From: Sipunculus nudus
Lineage: Eukaryota; Annelida; Sipuncula; Golfingiida; Sipunculidae
DNA: 64,000 nucleotides
Direction of reading: 5' to 3'
Assembly: GCA_026874595.1 (NCBI GenBank)
Contig: CM049311.1
Location: forward strand, 36,561,176-36,625,175
The notes below the pieces were generated by a model. The model was not told where the DNA came from. It made no database searches and worked only from the letters and a program-made list of their open reading frames with translations. The position numbers and the translations under genes are program-made. Of this stretch, positions 12,355 to 24,779 are shown in pieces. Each line of letters starts with the position of its first letter. The first letter of the stretch is position 1.

Positions 12355-14158
12355 GTAGAAGAGAGCCCTGTTAGCCACATAACGGTTGCTGTTTGGCCAA
12401 ACTGGATTTACTTTATTAGTTAGCCGACTTCAACGGCAAGACTTGACATTGTAGAAAGTTGGCTGGCTTCCAATGAATTCTACTCAATTTTGCAAACTAT
12501 TTGTTTTTAGAAAAATGAAATAGTTATATATATATATAATGAGTATTTTTTCCATCAGTCTATAAATAGTCTTTAAATACGGAACAGTACCCTCAGATGT
12601 ATCGTCGGCTCGAACTAAAAAAATTCTAAACATGTTCAGCTACCTGAAACAATATCTATTGACCCCTTTTGTTGTTTAATTTTTTCAGTGACCCCTTTCA
12701 TTCTCAGGTCAAATGTTAAGCTGTACAAATCGGCTCGCAATTAGAGTGACGACCCCTGGTAAACTCGGCTCGGCTTGAACCTGTCTCGGCCGTTGGCGGG
12801 CCAGAAATGGAGGCGGTGCTAGAATCTATCTTTCTAACTGTGAGTGGCTATAAATTGATATTCTGTGGCTAAAATAATAGTACAAGTGGTCGAAAACGAA
12901 TTATGCCAATCACAGCATTTAGGACAGGGCAAGTATTCATGAGTCGGACACCGTATTCAGAAAACATGAGAGTTTTCTGGTGAATTATGGAACACAATTA
13001 ACCTGACAAACCAAAATAGGGTCACGGATATCCGGTATCCCCGTATTTGAGATTTGAACTTTAATAGATGACGTCATTTCTGTACGGCATAGCAGCATTT
13101 ACTGAATGGTTCCGAGATGTCAACATATTCAAAGAAAGTTATATATACTTTGCGTGAAAAGTAAAGATAAAAGGTTTCAATAGGTAGTGTCAGTAAAATA
13201 AAAGCAGAAATTCGTTGAATCTATGCATCAAAGTTTTAGATGAAATCGAGCGATTAAGACATCCAGTGCGCTCACCACCTATAAAAGAAATAACTAAGGT
13301 TAGGCCACAAATGATGACATTAAATCCATATTCAATTATAGATTCCTTAGCTTGGCATGCCTTGCTGTAATTGACTATATACCAATGAATTTCTTAGAAC
13401 CTCGTCTGACCGCGTCTTACAATTAAGCAAGCCATTTCAAGTTTGATGTGGGTGTCATTGACATTGCCCCGGGCTTTGGCTTCATCCCTGTCCTTTTATG
13501 CCCGTCCGTCCCATTAGCAAGTCTCTGGATGCGTAACCGTTAGAAACCGACCGACGCCTTTCATCATACATCAAGAGAAATATACATAATAGCCCCAGGG
13601 CTAATCATTGTTTCTTTTAATCAATACCGCCGGCTTATATGGCGTAATGATCTAGGAGACAGTTCCAAAAGTCGCATCATTATTTTAACAGGAAAGACAA
13701 AGAGAGGAGCGAAATTGAAACCCCTGATCCTGGTATTCTTAAAAATAGAACTATGGGCTTATTAGAACATCATGCATCATCATCTGTTTAATAAAACGGT
13801 TCCATAGCCCATAAACTTAATGAGGTTATAATTTCTGCTCCGTCCGCGGGCGCGGGCAGCACTTTATAAATTGACTCGGGAACGGACTCGGGAATAATCG
13901 GCGCTTTCATCGCGTTACTGAAGGGCACACCCAAAGGTAAAGTAATCAGAGTGATATTTATGTAGACTGCCCTGTTAATTATAATAACACCTGACTAAAC
14001 GACAAGAAAAAAAATCTTCTACTCACTTTAAAAAAAAATACAGTTATACAAACAGGACCGAGTCCTGTATTTCAATCTTTATTGCTTTTTGACAACAAAA
14101 TATTATTTCCATGAAAATTTATTCAAACAAAAAAGGCCGTTTTCTCACTACAACCTGT
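11685..14158. other. Unique DNA with mixed-composition islands and a (CT)n tract
   Basis: Islands of balanced composition lie at about 11790-12300, 12700-13000 and 13440-13960. They contain homeodomain-type TAATTA words (for example near 11926) but no open frame with a recognisable domain. A (CT)n microsatellite of about 41 bp lies at 12310-12350 and a short (TA)n at 12524-12538. These islands are candidates for conserved regulatory DNA, from appearance only. Confidence 0.3.
12310..12350. repeat. (CT)n microsatellite
   Basis: Uninterrupted CT dinucleotide run of about 41 bp. Confidence 0.97.
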
Positions 14159-14328
14159 CGAATAACGTTCTAAATTGTTCCGAAAATGTACTAATATGTA
14201 CGGAAAATATACTAACATATACAGAATTTATACTAACATTTACAGAAAATGTACTAACATGTACAGAAAATATAATAACATGTTCAGAAAATGAACTAAC
14301 CTGTACAGAAAATGTACTTACATTTACA
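14159..14328. repeat. 21-bp tandem repeat, about 8 copies
   Basis: The unit is close to ACAGAAAATGTACTAACATG plus one base, repeated about eight times with substitutions. Because 21 is a multiple of three and the unit lacks stops in some frames, it opens a frame on each strand: a heptapeptide repeat of TENVLTC type on the plus strand (within a 95-codon frame at 14089-14376) and another on the minus strand. The open frames are a property of the repeat; nothing else supports a gene. Confidence 0.9.
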
Positions 14329-14411
14329 TATTCAAACGTATGGTATTCGATACACTTGTTGTTCATACTGCACTAGAAAAAGCGTTTTCAGTACATTAGT
14401 TGATAGAGAAT

Positions 14412-14436
14412 TCAGACAGACAGACAGACAGACAGG
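14412..14436. repeat. (CAGA)n microsatellite
   Basis: Short run of about six CAGA tetramers, the last changed to GGCAG. Confidence 0.9.
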
Positions 14437-14851
14437 CAGTGAGAAAGAGCAGGCGTCACAGCGTAAATGGAAATTGAGAATGGGTGAAAAATGTCTGTTG
14501 TAATAATCATTTTATTAGTCATAAGTTTGGGATAAACGATCCCTCATCTCCAGTTTCACATGAAAGATTCATTTTTCTCAAGACAGATTCAGAAATAAAG
14601 TCCCCAGGACTGAGCTCTATCTATAATTGGTTGCAGATGAAAGTATGCAGTAATGAAACTTGACTGATAATTTCTTGTTCTGAATATGATTTTTCTTCAA
14701 TAATTTTCCCAGCGTCTGGAAAGATTATCCTCAATATTACTGGCAAATCCAGATGTGTTGGGTGCGGGCGTGGTTAATGCCCCCCCCCCCCCATACCCCT
14801 GGACATTGATTCACTCGTTGCGTACATACATTGATAAAGCTTCGACCTGTG

Positions 14852-14938
14852 TCAAGTTATAGCGCATACGCCTATATTCTTCAAGTTATAGCGCATGCGC
14901 CTATATTTTTCAAGTTATAGCGCATGCGCTTGACATTC
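14852..14938. repeat. 29-bp tandem repeat, 3 copies, each with a GCGCATGCGC-type palindrome
   Basis: Units start at 14852, 14881 and 14910, each opening TCAAGTTATAGCGCAT. Copies 2 and 3 contain the perfect 10-bp palindrome GCGCATGCGC; copy 1 has GCGCATACGC. Twelve bases are less conserved at the end of unit 3. A C13 tract lies just upstream at 14780-14792. Confidence 0.9.
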
Positions 14939-15874
14939 TTCCTATTATGTGTACACAATGTTAACAATATACGACACGCATGCATTGGTCAACATATATT
15001 AAATATTAAAATTAAAATATTTTTGCTTTTCTTTTAATCTAGAATATCAGTGTTGCTTCTCTTTTGCGCCCAACTCAGTTGAATATGATTGAAGGGTCCT
15101 CCACCGACAGGATAAAAATAGACCCTCATCACCAGAGCAGACGTTATTACACGGGTCAATAGCAGTCTGTAGGGGTCCTTGTCCAGGTTAAAATAAGAGA
15201 TCGACAGACCACACGAATACAAGAACCGTTCTACCAAAGGGAAATTTTGAAATATTTTATGTCAGTTTGGAGATCGGTTAAAAAATAACCTGCAATGCAG
15301 GAGAAGTGTAATATAACAGATCAACGCATAGGTCATAATAATATAAATGTATATGTTATGTTTGCAATGGGTTATGAAATTAATATAATACCAAAAAATA
15401 CATAATTATTGCAGAAATATGACAGAATGTTTGCAAACTATACCAGAGTCAAAAACATAGTGTATAGCCAGGATATGAGATATTAATTTAATTCAATTAT
15501 TTACTCATGGGAATATAAAAGTGGGTTTTCATGTACAAATGCACAATAATAAGTCAACTACACGTTGATAAACCCTATATACCGTAAAAAAGAGAGCAGG
15601 GGCGGATGCAGAATCTAAGAAAAGTGGGGCTCAACGAGCTGACACAGGTAGACAATTAAGTTTACCGAGAGTGCTATTTAACTTTTTTCTTAAGATTTAT
15701 CTTGGTGGAAGATAACCGCCTCCATTTTTAATGCCGACTTATGCTAAATATTCACATCTGCAGAGTTCTATTTCGGTTCGGGAATACGTGACAGGGCGTT
15801 ATCACTCGCTTCCTGTCATTTTATTTTATATCCTGATGTCACAAAGGCCCGGGGTCAACTGCACCTGCAGGTCC
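14939..15874. other. AT-rich unique DNA, no feature recognised
   Basis: Nothing beyond short open frames was seen. A somewhat more GC-rich stretch begins around 15770 and leads into the SINE that follows. Confidence 0.45.
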
Positions 15875-16105
15875 TGGCCGGTAATCATCCCCATTGCTTG
15901 GGTATAATACCGAGGAACCTCCAAAAGACGCACTCTTTTGAAAGTGATACAAGTGACCGGGGTACAGCCTTCCCATTAAGCCTGCAGAACGTTCCCCTAG
16001 GTTGGAGCCGTGAAAACCTCACAGATCTACAGCTGAGATTCGAACTCATGACCTCCCGGCTTTGAGTCCTGTGCTCCAACCCTTAGCCACATTAACCGGT
16101 AGTGC
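15875..16105 (-). mobile_element. tRNA-derived SINE, family 2, copy a
   Basis: Read on the minus strand from about 16105, the element opens with a tRNA-like head. A box-A-like GGCTAAGGGTTGGAGC is followed by a good box B, GAGTTCGAATCTC (complement of 16034-16046). The tRNA-unrelated body continues to about 15875 and contains GTATCACTTTCAAAAGAGTG. The same body block recurs in the 41.2-41.5 kb copy as GTATCAATCAGAAACGAGTG. No cloverleaf of a functional tRNA is kept. Such elements are transcribed by RNA polymerase III and mobilised by a LINE. Confidence 0.75.
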
Positions 16106-16400
16106 TAGTATACACGTTATACATAACTCATACATGCAGACGTGTAGGGAGTTAAACTTAACGAGAAGCATTTTCCGGTGTTTCTTTTCCGTATTAAATA
16201 TATATTATTCTATGTCTAAAAGTTTAGTTATCCAAAAAAGAATCCTAGCCCTCTTCAACACCCTTCAATCCGCCCCTGGGTTAATTAAACACAGATAAGA
16301 CGTTATGCCTGTAAACTGGGTCCGCTTTTGTGAGCGGGATATCTAGAAAGAACGATTCACAAGGCAAAGCCGTATTCAACAACATAAAACCAGTATAGAG

Positions 16401-17193
16401 ACGAATAAATCATGTGTTTATGATGGTAAGATCATGCTGATATGAGCAAAGCGGAATTTGATGCCAATCAGAAGGGAAGGTTTCGAGGAAGATACCAAGT
16501 ATCTCCTTCTAATCTAGAGGTCTGATATCGTCGAGAAGCTGACCTCCGTCTCCCACAACTGAGAAATATTTTTTAAAAGAAACAATAGAAAATAAAAAAA
16601 AATCCCCAGGTTCTACGCTCTAAGACGCGGGAAGGGGAGTGCATATATATATATATATACATATTTAAACTTGATAACTCAAGCAGAAGCTAGTTTGAAG
16701 ACAAGTACCTAGACATCTGACATTAACAAAATAATCTCCTTCCCTGGAAAAATAACGTGCATTGTTGCCTCTAGCTAATATTTATTTAAGAAGCGCCTTT
16801 TCTTTATTGAAAATATGCATTTTGATGTTTTATTATATCCGCCTCAAGCGAAATGACTTAATTCCCATGGATTTAGGATTTCTAATTTTCTGAAATACTT
16901 TAAATATTTATCGCGCAGTTTCGCATTACAATTACAAACACTTAAACGTCAGATATTAATGTTATTGTCAAGCTTTTTATATTATATATTCTTTCTCCTT
17001 TCAATGATTTACATTTAAATAAAAGTACATATCCAATGGCATGGCGTGCGCTTGGGCTTTGACGTCTAAAAAAACAATGTCTAGACATGTTAATATTCAT
17101 ACTCTGACGAAATTGCAGTGTAGAATATTTACAGGAAAATGGTCTTACGATCCAACACGATGTTTTAGCGAATGCAGCTACTGTTGTTTAGTC
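16401..17193 (+). repeat. Segmental tandem duplication, copy 1
   Basis: This 793-bp block is repeated directly downstream at 17213-18088. Shared anchors include ATTTGATGCCAATCAGAAGG near the start, AAGTACCTAGACATCTGACA in the middle, AACACTTAAACGTCAGA and the ACAATGTCTAGACATGTT palindromic word near the end. It carries only a short (AT)9 tract at 16642-16659. No coding frame is conserved between copies. Confidence 0.92.
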
Positions 17194-17212
17194 AATCACG
17201 TCAGTATTATGG

Positions 17213-17487
17213 ACGTATAAATAATGTGTTTATGATAGTAAGATGAAGCTGATATCAGTTAGGCGGGATTTGATGCCAATCAGAAGGGAAAGTGTCAAGA
17301 AGGATACCAAGTATCTCCACCTAATCTTGAGGTCTCATATCGTCGACCAATCTAGGATAGCCCACCTCCGTCTCTTACAACTGAGCGAAATTTATAGAAA
17401 CAAACAACAGACAATTGAAAAAAAATCCCCAGGTTTTACGCACAAAGACGCGGGGGGAGGGGCACAACCAGAAAAATCTGGAGCAAA

Positions 17488-17540
<53 letters not shown>

Positions 17541-18088
17541 TGAAAACTCAAGCAGAAGCTCGTTAAAAGGCAAGTACCTAGACATCTGACATTAACAAAA
17601 TAAGTTCATTCCCTGGGAAAATAACGTGAATTGTTGTCTCTAGCTTATATTTATTTAAGAAGCGCCTTATCTTGATTGTAAAAATGCATTTTGATGTTTT
17701 ATTATATCCGTCTCAAGCGAACTATAGTGTCTTTTATGTAACTCTGACTTAATTCCCTGGGTTTAGGATTTATATTCTTCTGAAACACTTTAAATATTTA
17801 TCGCGTAGTATCGCATTACAATTACAAACACTTAAACGTCAGACATTCATTTTTTTGTCAGTAGTTTTATATCTTATATTATTCTCCTGCCAATGGCATA
17901 CATTTTAATAAAAGTTCATTTCTTATGACATGGCGAGCGCTCGGGCTTTGTCGTCTCGCTAAACAATGTCTAGACATGTTTTTTTTTTTCTCTGGCGAAC
18001 TAGCAGAATATTAAAAATTGCCCTGAAGTAGTGTAGTCTTGTGATCAAACAAGATGTTTTAACGAATGAACCTGCTGTCGTTTATTGA
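17213..18088 (+). repeat. Segmental tandem duplication, copy 2 with expanded (TA)n
   Basis: This is the second copy of the block at 16401-17193, offset by about 812 bp and separated by about 20 bp. It differs by many substitutions, an extra ~23 bp near 17724-17746 and a TA tract expanded to 46 bp at 17491-17536. A frame of 107 codons at 17243-17566 runs through the TA tract, giving an Ile-Tyr run. It has no counterpart in copy 1 and is not a gene. Confidence 0.92.
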
Positions 18089-21000
18089 CCCTGCCGCTAC
18101 GAGATCTGTTCCGTTATGAATTAGAATTTTTGATCGAACCTTCGACATAATTTCAGTTTTTAGGGATGTCGTTCACACGCTTTGAGCCCGAAAGACCATC
18201 ACGTAAATTGACCGCCACAATAACGAGTTAGAGGTAATCATTTTTTTATTAAACCTTTCCAAATGCCGAACGTCTCAAGTGCCATAAGACAAAAAGTAAA
18301 GGCGAGTGTACTTGACGGAAAACATGTTAATAATATGCGGATAACAAAACACGATTCAGACAAACGTATTATATCGGGATACATAGACCCCTTGCATAAG
18401 AATCCTAGGTAAAGAAACATTACATAAGTTTATTTTAGACAGCAGTGAAAGCTGAAATGGGTAGACGCGGCATTGGACACGCAATTGACGTCCTAACTTG
18501 CTGGTTATACATTCAGAAATACTAGGAGTCTGCAGTCTCCGAGCAAAAGAAGCATCCCCCCCCCCCCAAAAAAAAATAATAGGAATAGCTCAAATAGGCT
18601 CAGCAGCCTGAACACTAAACTTTGGTGAAGGTAAAAAGATCAGGTGTTATACTATTACTTGTGACTATTACACTGAGCAAACGTCAGTTTTGGAACAGGA
18701 GCCGTATTGGAGAGCTTACGCAAACGGACAGAACCGAGCGATAATAGGAGAGTCAAAAATTTAATATCAGGTGTATCAGGTTAGGGTTAGGGAGATGGAT
18801 TATGGAGTGTGTAATCTTAGGTTGGGGGGGGGGGGGACTATTCTGTGCAAATCTGACACGTTTGACTGTATACTTTTGTGTTGGTAACTATTGTTATCAA
18901 CCACATTTGAGATCCAGCGCTAACAAGAACAGACGTGGGCGATATTGAAGGATCTGCTCTGGCGTTATTATACCAATGTCAGACCTAAATATCAGGAGCA
19001 AATCTATCACCTATAACTGGTACTGAGCCTAAAGATTACATTTTGAAAATTAGACTTATTCGCGATCTAGGGGGAACACGGTCAAAGGAAAGAAAAGGAT
19101 AAAAAATGAAATCACCTTTCAAATTATATTTCCTAAATACTAGTATCATTGAAGGTAGATATTTTGTGCCCTTGTTTACTAATTAAGTTCATTTTTCAGG
19201 CTCTCCTTTGGATATTATATTTAACAATATACTTTAATTTTAAAAAATATCCCCTAAAAATAAAGACACAGGTTAGGAGAACATATAATACAGCTTTAAT
19301 ATGTTGTCATTATTTTCGTATTTTCTCCAAAAGGCTTATTGCTGGCTGACTGAGCTTTACATATAATTTACGGTTCATTAATGATCTCTGCTGTGCCACG
19401 CTGTTCTTCTAATGATAAGTCATCATATAAAACGTAATCACTAGAATTATATATACTGAGACAGTTCATAGGATTTGATAGTTTACCGTTTTGAGATATG
19501 TCCTAAAATACAGTCTTAGTTTTAAGAGTAAGCAAAAAGATTAAAATGAAGCGAAAGATCCTACCGGGAAAACATGCTGGGTCCAGTAGCCCATCTTACA
19601 GCCGTATTTAATAGTGAGCTTTCATGGTTTATTTAGTTCCCGTTGCGTGGCCTTGCGGCGGTAAAATGGTAAAAAGAACATATATGCAATCAGCATCTCA
19701 CGCAGAAAAAGCTCTGTCTCAATGAAAGCTGAACGATGAATGCTATACAGGATTTATCAGTTTTAAAACAGGCCTGGTGATAATACTACTAATGGAAGAA
19801 ACCACAGATATCCATGATAGAATACCCCTTCGTTTATGGATATGGCACACAAAAAAACAAAATTGAAATATCACCAGCGCTGACGGCAACCAACTAGGGT
19901 ATCAACAATATTATACACTGGAGGCTATAAATATATTACCTAAGAGGACCCATCTCTATTTGTATATTGTGGGTACGCCGAATGTTCCGTCTATTGGACA
20001 TTGCCAGCATTTTCACAATTACATTACTGATACATTCCCCTGTGTATGAAAAAGTCATATGCGGACACCTTAAGACTTTTTCGTTTTTTTTTAAACCAAT
20101 AGAAAATTTGATTAGCGGAGAAAATTCAATATTCATAGTTTACATATTGTGTGTAATGATATTAAAGGTGGCCAGTCCTGCGAGCGTTGTAGACAATTAA
20201 GTACAAATTTTGTCACGTACTAGGTTTTACGATTACTTGGAGACCTTTATGGATCAGTTATTGGGAAAAAAATCCATGTAATCCAGAGATAAAACTGACA
20301 CGATGTTCTCTTTCAGACCTAAGAATATGTATCAATCTTTTTACATAATATATACGTGTCAAAATTATTAATTCGAAAAGCATATCATTGCGATAAACTA
20401 ATTTCTATTTTGATTATTATCATTTAATGATGCACAGTGTCCCTGTATAATTTATTCATATTGTTACTGATGTCTATTTTATTGTACATGTATGTGCAGC
20501 GCTAGCATTGGTAGTTGCTATGACGGTACAGCGGTCATGCTAGTCTGGAGCTTTCTCGCCTGGTCGAGCCGGGCCGGCCCACGTGAGAACCCTGACATGT
20601 TGAGACACAGCGTTCTTGTTCTAGATGCTTCATGTAACGCGTGTGTACTGTATCATGATCTCTTGATATTAGGTTCCATAACAATATAAACTTGTATATC
20701 TGTTAAGTGCACCATTGTTCACCTGAAGACAACACAAAGACTTCCAAGTTCATTCAATCGACGGCAGTTCAGTGCTTCATGTACTTAGCAAAAATTGTAT
20801 CATTGAAAGGTTCTGTTTCTCTAATTAGTAGAGAAAATATATTATCCTTTTGTACATAATCAGGCTAGAGTCCTAGGGTACATATTTAGTAATAGTTATT
20901 AATAATTTCAGTACAAAACCCTGCTACTGCAGAGGTCTCACCTGGTGTAACTTGCAAATGATGCATTTGACAAACGAAACGTGCTTCATGCTTTATATAC

Positions 21001-22129
21001 AAGCAAAACTGTAGTTTACTCTCTATTATTTCAGTATATGATTTAATTAAATAAAATGTTACAAAACAGAAATGTATTTTGATTTCTACTTCCATCTTTA
21101 CATTACCTTCTGAATTTAAATTACATCATTGTCAGTTTCAGTTTACAAACACCTTACAAGGGGGGGGGGGGGGGGTTCATGGCACAGGTGAAGCGGCAAG
21201 GGGAAAACTAGAAGAGGATATTGCTCTCAACATGACATAGCGGCATTATACATTAAATGGTGCGACGAAAAAAACTGACTGTACACATTATACATGTTCC
21301 AGATGTGAGGCCATGCCCTGCTGCTCTAGCTTAAGGAATGTAGGGGACTCTGATTAAATTTTACATTCACGGGACGCATGTTAGTGAAGGATACAGGGCA
21401 GAGTTCTTACCATCCGACACCAATTTCGGTCAAAGCCATCGTAGAGAGAAGGATGGGCGGCGAAAATTGGATTTTCGTCCATGATAGACAAGGAGTGGGG
21501 CAGGTCATATTTTGACGCAATTTATATCTCTGGTCAAACATAGGCGAAGATCTGGATGCGTATATGACAAGACCTCACAGGTTCTACCGAAACGACCTCA
21601 GGTCTACACGTATTTACAACGTACCACGAGGCTAAAAGGCTGCCATGCATTAAATATCAGAAAACCAAAAAGCGACAAAAAGTGCGATAGTCACAAATCC
21701 AGCAGAAGTTCAGCGTATGCCATTTCTGTAAATATCTTTCAACAGGACTTGTTCTCCTAGACATACCGGGTAGTTTAGTGTATATTTGGGTAGTAATATA
21801 TATAATCGATGCATTGAATGGCGATTATTAACATCCGAATCGATTCTTATTGATTGTTATTATATTCTGGATGTATCACCTTCAAGCCCTTTGTGTGTGT
21901 GCTGTCAAAATTTGACGATGTCGAGGCTATTTATCATGCATGTGCCATGAACCTAGTTTCAAAATTCACTTTCAGACCGCCCCTTGCACAAAGACAAAAT
22001 TGTCGGCGATAAAGTGAAGGTTAGCTAAATTGTTGCTTTACTTGCTTAAATAAATTTATATCCATTGTAGCAAAATGGTTGTTTTTCTAAAAGAGTCCTA
22101 AATTAGCCACCAATGTGATAATAGAATTC
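18089..22129. other. Long repeat-poor stretch; telomere-like word, G13 and G16 tracts
   Basis: No gene, SINE head or terminal repeat was recognised across about 4 kb. Notable small features are GGTTAGGGTTAGGG at 18779-18792 (two telomere-type hexamers, too short to be an interstitial telomere), G13 at 18824-18836 and G16 at 21160-21175. A more GC-rich patch lies at about 20490-20660. Confidence 0.4.
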
Positions 22130-22133
22130 TATA

Positions 22134-22199
<66 letters not shown>
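22130..22199. repeat. (AT)n microsatellite
   Basis: 70-bp AT dinucleotide run with a single G interruption near 22139. Confidence 0.97.
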
Positions 22200-22202
<3 letters not shown>

Positions 22203-23939
22203 TGTAGGGAGTAAGGAATTGTTTGTCGATGAATCATAATTAAATTAATCGGGGCAAGGGTACCGCCGATACTTTAATAGAAAATGTACTACTGTATTCA
22301 AATAACGCATAATATAATGAACCCTATGTTAGGCCGATGCATTAATTTCACAGAGGGCTATTCAACACTCCCTTATATCAAAACGGAGGCGATTCTCAGA
22401 ACTTATCATATTGGCTATCGTTTCACACACTCCCCAAGAGCGCGTCGATAAATGTATGGTAACATAAATACAGAAATACTTTTTTTGGGTGGGGGGGGGG
22501 GGGTAATGGCCTTTTTTTTGTATATTACAGCAGGGAATATTGAGGGTTACAAGGCTAGTGATGAGCTCTTTGCTAAAGTTCCAAAATTTACAAAACAATC
22601 CGAAGGTACAGGTTAGATTCCTCAAGCATACAGGTTTTCTTCCCCCATGCTCGATTCACTCGACTGTAAGAGTGGTTCAGGTCCCGAGCGTGTAATGGTA
22701 TTTTAAACCGAGTATATCATATCGCTCTGAAAACCACAGAAGTAAAACTTCTGTAAGCCACAAGAAAAATATAAAATATAATGATTAATTTCCGAAACTG
22801 TCATAGTAAACGAGGCAGGGAAATGAAATTCGCTGCAGACTTGTTTATTCATTCCTCATAGTTTATAGGTTTATAGTCTTAAGTCATTTCCTTTACTGCT
22901 GGTGATATCAAATAAGAGAGATTTATTTTTTAATAATAAAATTTCACGGGTGTAATTTTACCTCTCTCTTTCACACACACAAAATCATATAAATAAAACG
23001 ACATTCCAGTTTCAAAATTACACTTAATGATTATTTTTTTTATCTTGAACACCAGAGTGTATTTTTATCCAATTTTCTTACACATATTTCACTAAAATGT
23101 GGATACCCTCTGAAATTTTTTCCCCTGCCCTTGCGTATGAAGTCTGTGTAATGGGCTTGTATATCAACACTTGTATCACTCCCTCTGCATTTTATTACGT
23201 ATTGCAATCTCCAGGTTATTTGCGTAACTCAACTAGCCTTGATAGATGGGCGTACTTTGCCCGTGATTTATTTGCAGCCCGGCTGCTAAAGGTCTTCTTG
23301 CCAAGAATTATGGGTAAATTGCTGAAACATTTTTTAATTGAAAATTGGAACATATGGAACTTGAAGCGTAGGTAAATGTACCATAGATGAATTGAAGAAA
23401 AGGATGATCTGATCTTAATTTTGAACATTAACAGATTATTTGGCCTATGGACTATCCTTTGGTCTACTTTCCTAAAATCAACCACCATTTTTTTTTCACT
23501 TTAGAGACTACTCGACTCTTTCTAAGATGGCGAGCACAAAATTTCAAAAATTCAAATACTGCTTATGCACCCGGTATAAACACCGCCAGGGAAAAAAACT
23601 AACAAATTTAACATTAAAGTCCACATTTTTGTTTGAATATTTCTTACCACCCTTATGTTCTGATTGTTACACATGTGACTGGAAAAAGGTTACTAACGTA
23701 CCTGCCGCCGACCCCTACCTAACACACTTAACATCTCTTTAAAGTTGCAGCAAAAGAAAATTGAAACCACGAGTGAAAATCAAATAGGGGGTCCTTTATA
23801 TTAAGACAACCATTTGGTGATGTGCCTAGGACTATATACAGCCAGAGGTGTAGCGGAACACCTAGAATGATATAACCCTGACCGTAAACTGTAACAATTG
23901 ACTCTCCTTCTTGTGAGGTTTGACATAAAACAGAAGGAC
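22200..23939. other. AT-rich unique DNA with a G13 tract
   Basis: G13 lies at 22491-22503. A 92-codon frame at 23097-23375 starts with ATG but has no motif I recognise, and an antisense frame overlaps it. Without splice or domain support I do not call a gene. Confidence 0.4.
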
Positions 23940-24175
23940 CCGTTTTACTTCCTGGACAGCAGAGGGGTAAAACGCTCGGCTTTCTCCGCTGGCAACCCGA
24001 GTTCGATTCCCGGGGTGGTTCTAGGAATGAATTTGTGTGGCCCGTCTGAGATTGGTAGTTTTCTCCGAGTTCTCCGGGTTTCTCCACATACGTGACTATA
24101 CCGAAAGCCACCATCTGAGCCATGGATTGTACCCATGAAAAGTTATCTTAACTGTTTGTACAATCCATATACACT
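23940..24175 (+). mobile_element. tRNA-derived SINE, family 1, copy a (near full length)
   Basis: The head at 23953-24022 has a box-A-like GGGGTAAAACGC and a box B, GAGTTCGATTCCC. The body carries CTCCGAGTTCTCCGGGTTTC. The 3' end carries ATGGATTGTAC (24122-24132) and its exact reverse complement GTACAATCCAT (24158-24168), an 11-bp stem with a 25-base loop. The body and the 3' stem recur in the 36-kb and 42.4-kb copies. Molluscan genomes are known to hold several tRNA-derived SINE families; I cannot name this one with certainty. Translation frames across it are meaningless. Confidence 0.82.
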
Positions 24176-24417
24176 GAATTTATTCCTCAAGACAAAAAAA
24201 ACATGGAGGTGTTTTGACTGTTCGGTATATTCGTTTAAACCGTGTTAAAAGTACAGAAATTCGCCGTAAAATGTACCACAAAGCATTCGACGTAAACACT
24301 CACAGTAAAAATACCCACAAACAAATTCTAGTTGATAACCACCTCGGACACAGAGGGAACTGGGGTATGTACGTAGCAGAAGTCTTTCTGAAGTGAAGGC
24401 TTCAGTCAGCATGAGAC

Positions 24418-24581
24418 ACTCGCGTGTGCAATATTATTGCACGCTATCGCGTCCACACGCATTCCTATAAATCGTTGCACAAAAGATACTTTCGTATGCG
24501 CATGGGATACTATCGCGTGCGCAAAAAAAGATAAGTTCGCGTGCGCTCGAGGTTTTATCGCCTGCTCACGGGTTAAATACG
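24418..24581. repeat. Degenerate ~23-bp tandem repeat rich in CGCGTGCGCA
   Basis: Five to six irregular units share TCGCGTGCGCA followed by an A/T-rich spacer with GATAC or GATAA. The clearest consecutive units are near 24501, 24524 and 24547, spaced about 22-24 bp. The first unit contains a GTGCAATA-T-TATTGCAC inverted repeat at 24426-24442. The repeat opens a 116-codon frame with scattered Cys-Ala motifs, which I attribute to the repeat. It is CpG-dense in an otherwise CpG-poor area. Confidence 0.65.
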
Positions 24582-24779
24582 CTCTGTCTTATAAGAGCCA
24601 TCGTTTAAGCCAAAGAATAGGTCGGATGCCCTACAAACTTGATAAAATACGAAAATCAAAAAGAGAATCTATAAAAGAATATTGGTTGCGGCGGCATTCT
24701 CAATCAGTCCTTTTACACTCGGCGGCGTATTACTCCTGGATATTTGATACGACTTTTATTATATTAAAAGTGCATTTGC

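Noticed and set aside
17243-17566. 107-codon frame with an Ile-Tyr run
   Set aside because: It depends on an expanded TA tract and has no counterpart in the duplicated copy 800 bp upstream.
18779-18792. Interstitial telomeric repeat
   Set aside because: Only two consecutive TTAGGG units, too few to distinguish from chance.
23728-24123. 131-codon minus-strand frame over the 24-kb SINE
   Set aside because: It runs through the SINE in antisense and shows no protein motif; the open frame is incidental.
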